DNA from: 66-474 sp044464225
GTDB lineage: Bacteria; Pseudomonadota; Gammaproteobacteria; Xanthomonadales; Rhodanobacteraceae
Length of the DNA: 64,000 nt
Direction of reading: 5' to 3'
Assembly (NCBI GenBank): GCA_044464225.1
Contig: JBIQLN010000012.1
Span: 1-64,000 of the forward strand
Shown here: positions 61,495 to 64,000 of the stretch, in pieces
Layout: each line of letters opens with the position of its first letter
Position numbering within the stretch: the first letter of the stretch is position 1
The notes under the pieces: model-generated
Seen by the model: the letters and a program-made list of their open reading frames with translations, nothing else
The model's database searches: none
Told to the model about the DNA's origin: nothing
Translations under genes and position numbers: made by a program

Positions 61495-62358
61495 GTGTCC
61501 TGGTTGCAGAAGCTGACCACTCCGAAGATCCGCACCGAAGGCGCGCCCATTCGCGGCAAGGTGCCCGAAGGCGTGTGGGAAAAGTGTTCCGGCTGCGGGA
61601 TCGGGCTGTACCGCCCCGAGCTGGAACGCAACCTGATGGTGTGCCCCAAGTGCGGGCATCACCATGCCATTGGTGCGCGCGCGCGCCTCGCGGCGTTTCT
61701 CGACGAAGGCGGGGATGAACTCGACGTGGGTCTGGCGCCGATCGATGCGCTGAAGTTCAAGGATTCCAAACGCTATCGCGATCGCATCCTCGCCGCCCAG
61801 AAGGCCACCGGCGAAAAGGACGCGCTGATCGCGGTCAAGGGCACGTTGAAATCGCTTCCGGTCGTCGCCTGCGCGTTCGAGTTCGGCTACATGGGCGGCT
61901 CGATGGGTTCGGTGGTGGGCGAGAAGTTCACCCGTGCGGCCGAAACCGCCTTGCGCGACAAGACGTCCCTGGTGTGTTTCACCGCCACCGGCGGTGCGCG
62001 CATGCAGGAAGGCCTGCAGTCGCTGCTGCAGATGGCCAAGACTTCCGCCGCGCTGGCTCGCCTGCGTGCGGCGGGACTTCCGTACGTCGTGGTGCTGACG
62101 CACCCGACCACGGGTGGGGTGTCGGCCAGCCTCGCGATGCTGGGCGACATCCACATCGCCGAGCCGAAGGCGCTGATCGGCTTTGCCGGCCCGCGCGTGA
62201 TCGAGCAGACCGTGCGCGAGACGCTGCCGGAAGGCTTCCAGCGCTCGGAATTCCTGCTGGAGCACGGCGCCATCGACATGATCTGCGATCGCCGCGAGCT
62301 GCGCGATCGCATCGCGGACCTCCTCGCGATCCTGATGCATCGCCCGAAGGCGGCGTAA
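61495..62358 (+). CDS. accD: Acetyl-CoA carboxylase carboxyltransferase beta subunit
   Basis: Beta half of the carboxyltransferase that makes malonyl-CoA. The 287-aa protein has the N-terminal zinc ribbon with CSGC and CPKC (about residues 34-57), and the crotonase-fold domain with the oxyanion loops CAFEFGYMGGSMGSVVGEK and TGGARMQEGLQSLLQM. The end carries HGAIDMICDRRELRDRI. The start is GTG 61495, preceded by AGGA nine bases upstream. An upstream in-frame extension into trpA was rejected. Confidence 0.96.
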   Translation: MSWLQKLTTPKIRTEGAPIRGKVPEGVWEKCSGCGIGLYRPELERNLMVCPKCGHHHAIGARARLAAFLDEGGDELDVGLAPIDALKFKDSKRYRDRILAAQKATGEKDALIAVKGTLKSLPVVACAFEFGYMGGSMGSVVGEKFTRAAETALRDKTSLVCFTATGGARMQEGLQSLLQMAKTSAALARLRAAGLPYVVVLTHPTTGGVSASLAMLGDIHIAEPKALIGFAGPRVIEQTVRETLPEGFQRSEFLLEHGAIDMICDRRELRDRIADLLAILMHRPKAA

Positions 62359-62399
62359 CCCGCACAGGGCGGCCACCTTGCAGGCGACCGCGGCAAACA

Positions 62400-62414
62400 G
62401 TACCATATTGGTAC
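62400..62414. promoter_or_regulatory. Perfect palindrome upstream of the suf regulator
   Basis: GTACCA-TAT-TGGTAC (62400-62414) is a perfect 15-base dyad starting 37 bases before the Rrf2 gene. It is the only strong symmetry in the 78-base gap after accD. Rrf2 regulators of iron-sulfur genes bind such dyads and often repress their own operon, so this is the likely operator. No footprint data are implied. Confidence 0.6.
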
Positions 62415-62436
62415 CCATTTGCCGTCCAGTGCACGC

Positions 62437-62868
62437 ATGATCCGCGTCAGCCGTCTTGCCGATTACGCCTCCGTTGTGATGGCCTGCCTTGCGCGCCATC
62501 CCGGCGAGGTGCTGCCGGCGGCGCAGCTCGGCGAGGAAACGCACCTGGAATTGCCGACCGTCAGCAAATTGCTGAAGCAACTCGCGCGCGCCGGGCTGGT
62601 GGAGTCGTTCCGCGGTGCGGCGGGCGGTTATCGCCTGGCGAAACCCGCGCAGGAGATTTCGCTGGCGGCCATCGTGGAGGCGCTGGACGGGCCGATCGGC
62701 CTGACCGCGTGCAGCGCCGGGAATGTCGGTTGCGATCGCCAGTCGTATTGCTCGGTGGCGCACGACTGGCAGGGTGTCGGCGCCGCGATCGGCAACGCGC
62801 TGCGCGGCGTGAGCTTGGCCGACATGTTGCGGCGGCAGCCGCCGCGCACGCATGGCGCAAGAGCTTGA
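62437..62868 (+). CDS. Rrf2-family suf operon regulator (iron-sulfur sensing)
   Basis: A 143-aa Rrf2 regulator. The winged helix at residues 8-65 has the recognition stretch HLELPTVSKLLKQLARAGLV and the wing SFRGAAGGYRLA. Three cysteines at 92, 99 and 105 in TACSAGNVGCDRQSYC match the spacing that holds a [2Fe-2S] cluster in IscR. ATG 62437 gives the standard MIRVSRLADYA start. Together with sufB starting 11 bases after its stop and the palindrome just upstream, this fits the SUF-type regulator that adjusts the operon to cluster supply. The exact family name (SufR/IscR-like) is inference. Confidence 0.9.
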   Translation: MIRVSRLADYASVVMACLARHPGEVLPAAQLGEETHLELPTVSKLLKQLARAGLVESFRGAAGGYRLAKPAQEISLAAIVEALDGPIGLTACSAGNVGCDRQSYCSVAHDWQGVGAAIGNALRGVSLADMLRRQPPRTHGARA

Positions 62869-62878
62869 GGAGAACCTG

Positions 62879-64000
<1,122 letters not shown>

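Overview
The window is a 64 kb piece of a GC-rich gammaproteobacterial chromosome. Several clusters look like the order Xanthomonadales/Lysobacterales, probably the Rhodanobacteraceae: asd–fimV–truA–trpF–cupin, a LysR gene facing trpBA–accD, an Rrf2 regulator ahead of sufB, and gloB/mltD facing yafS–rnhA–dnaQ. The taxonomic call is inference from gene order and protein character. No rRNA, tRNA, CRISPR array, prophage, integrase or transposase gene was seen.

Layout. 1-10 kb: purF; a coupled DUF2235 hydrolase and DUF455 ferritin-like protein; a nitronate monooxygenase; a membrane protein and cytochrome c pair; a secreted amidohydrolase followed by an APC permease; an EamA exporter. 10-11.1 kb: a short accessory patch with a 78-bp relic of an amidohydrolase 3' end and one AT-rich membrane-protein gene unlike its surroundings. 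11-25 kb: a mosaic of single-gene units (LysR/SDR pair, DUF2268 protease-like protein, DoxX-like and DUF998 membrane proteins, GFA protein, Thr/Ser dehydratase, CBS protein, MFS exporter, CAX cation exchanger, serine hydrolase, M1 peptidase). Between the exchanger and the MFS gene lies a REP-like inverted pair and a stretch resembling the 3' half of a glycine riboswitch. 25-28.6 kb: ppsA and its regulator ppsR, divergent.

28.6-37.2 kb is the most unusual part. It holds two tandem type V autotransporters: a 1695-residue PATR-repeat adhesin-like protein, and a 949-residue lipoprotein carrying a subtilisin-type protease. Their last 459 residues are identical, encoded by a perfect 1370-bp direct repeat (32708-34077 and 35795-37164). 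Two unrelated passengers are therefore fitted to one linker and beta-barrel. The pairing resembles the lipidated subtilase autotransporter NalP of Neisseria, which processes other surface autotransporters, so a protease/substrate pair is a reasonable hypothesis.

37-49.5 kb: a periplasmic cyclophilin, a phosphoesterase lipoprotein, metG, a second REP-like pair, fabI, gloB–mltD, yafS–rnhA–dnaQ, a PP2C phosphatase and psd coupled to an unknown small gene. 49.5-64 kb: a dense housekeeping run on the + strand (prmB, GNAT, aroC, asd, small coiled-coil protein, fimV, truA, trpF, cupin, trpB, trpA, accD, suf regulator, sufB running off the end), broken only by a TrpI-like LysR regulator. Many junctions here are 4-base ATGA/GTGA overlaps, indicating translational coupling. 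The tryptophan genes trpF, trpB and trpA with the divergent TrpI-like regulator form a regulatory neighbourhood. A perfect palindrome in front of the Rrf2 gene suggests autoregulation of the suf operon.
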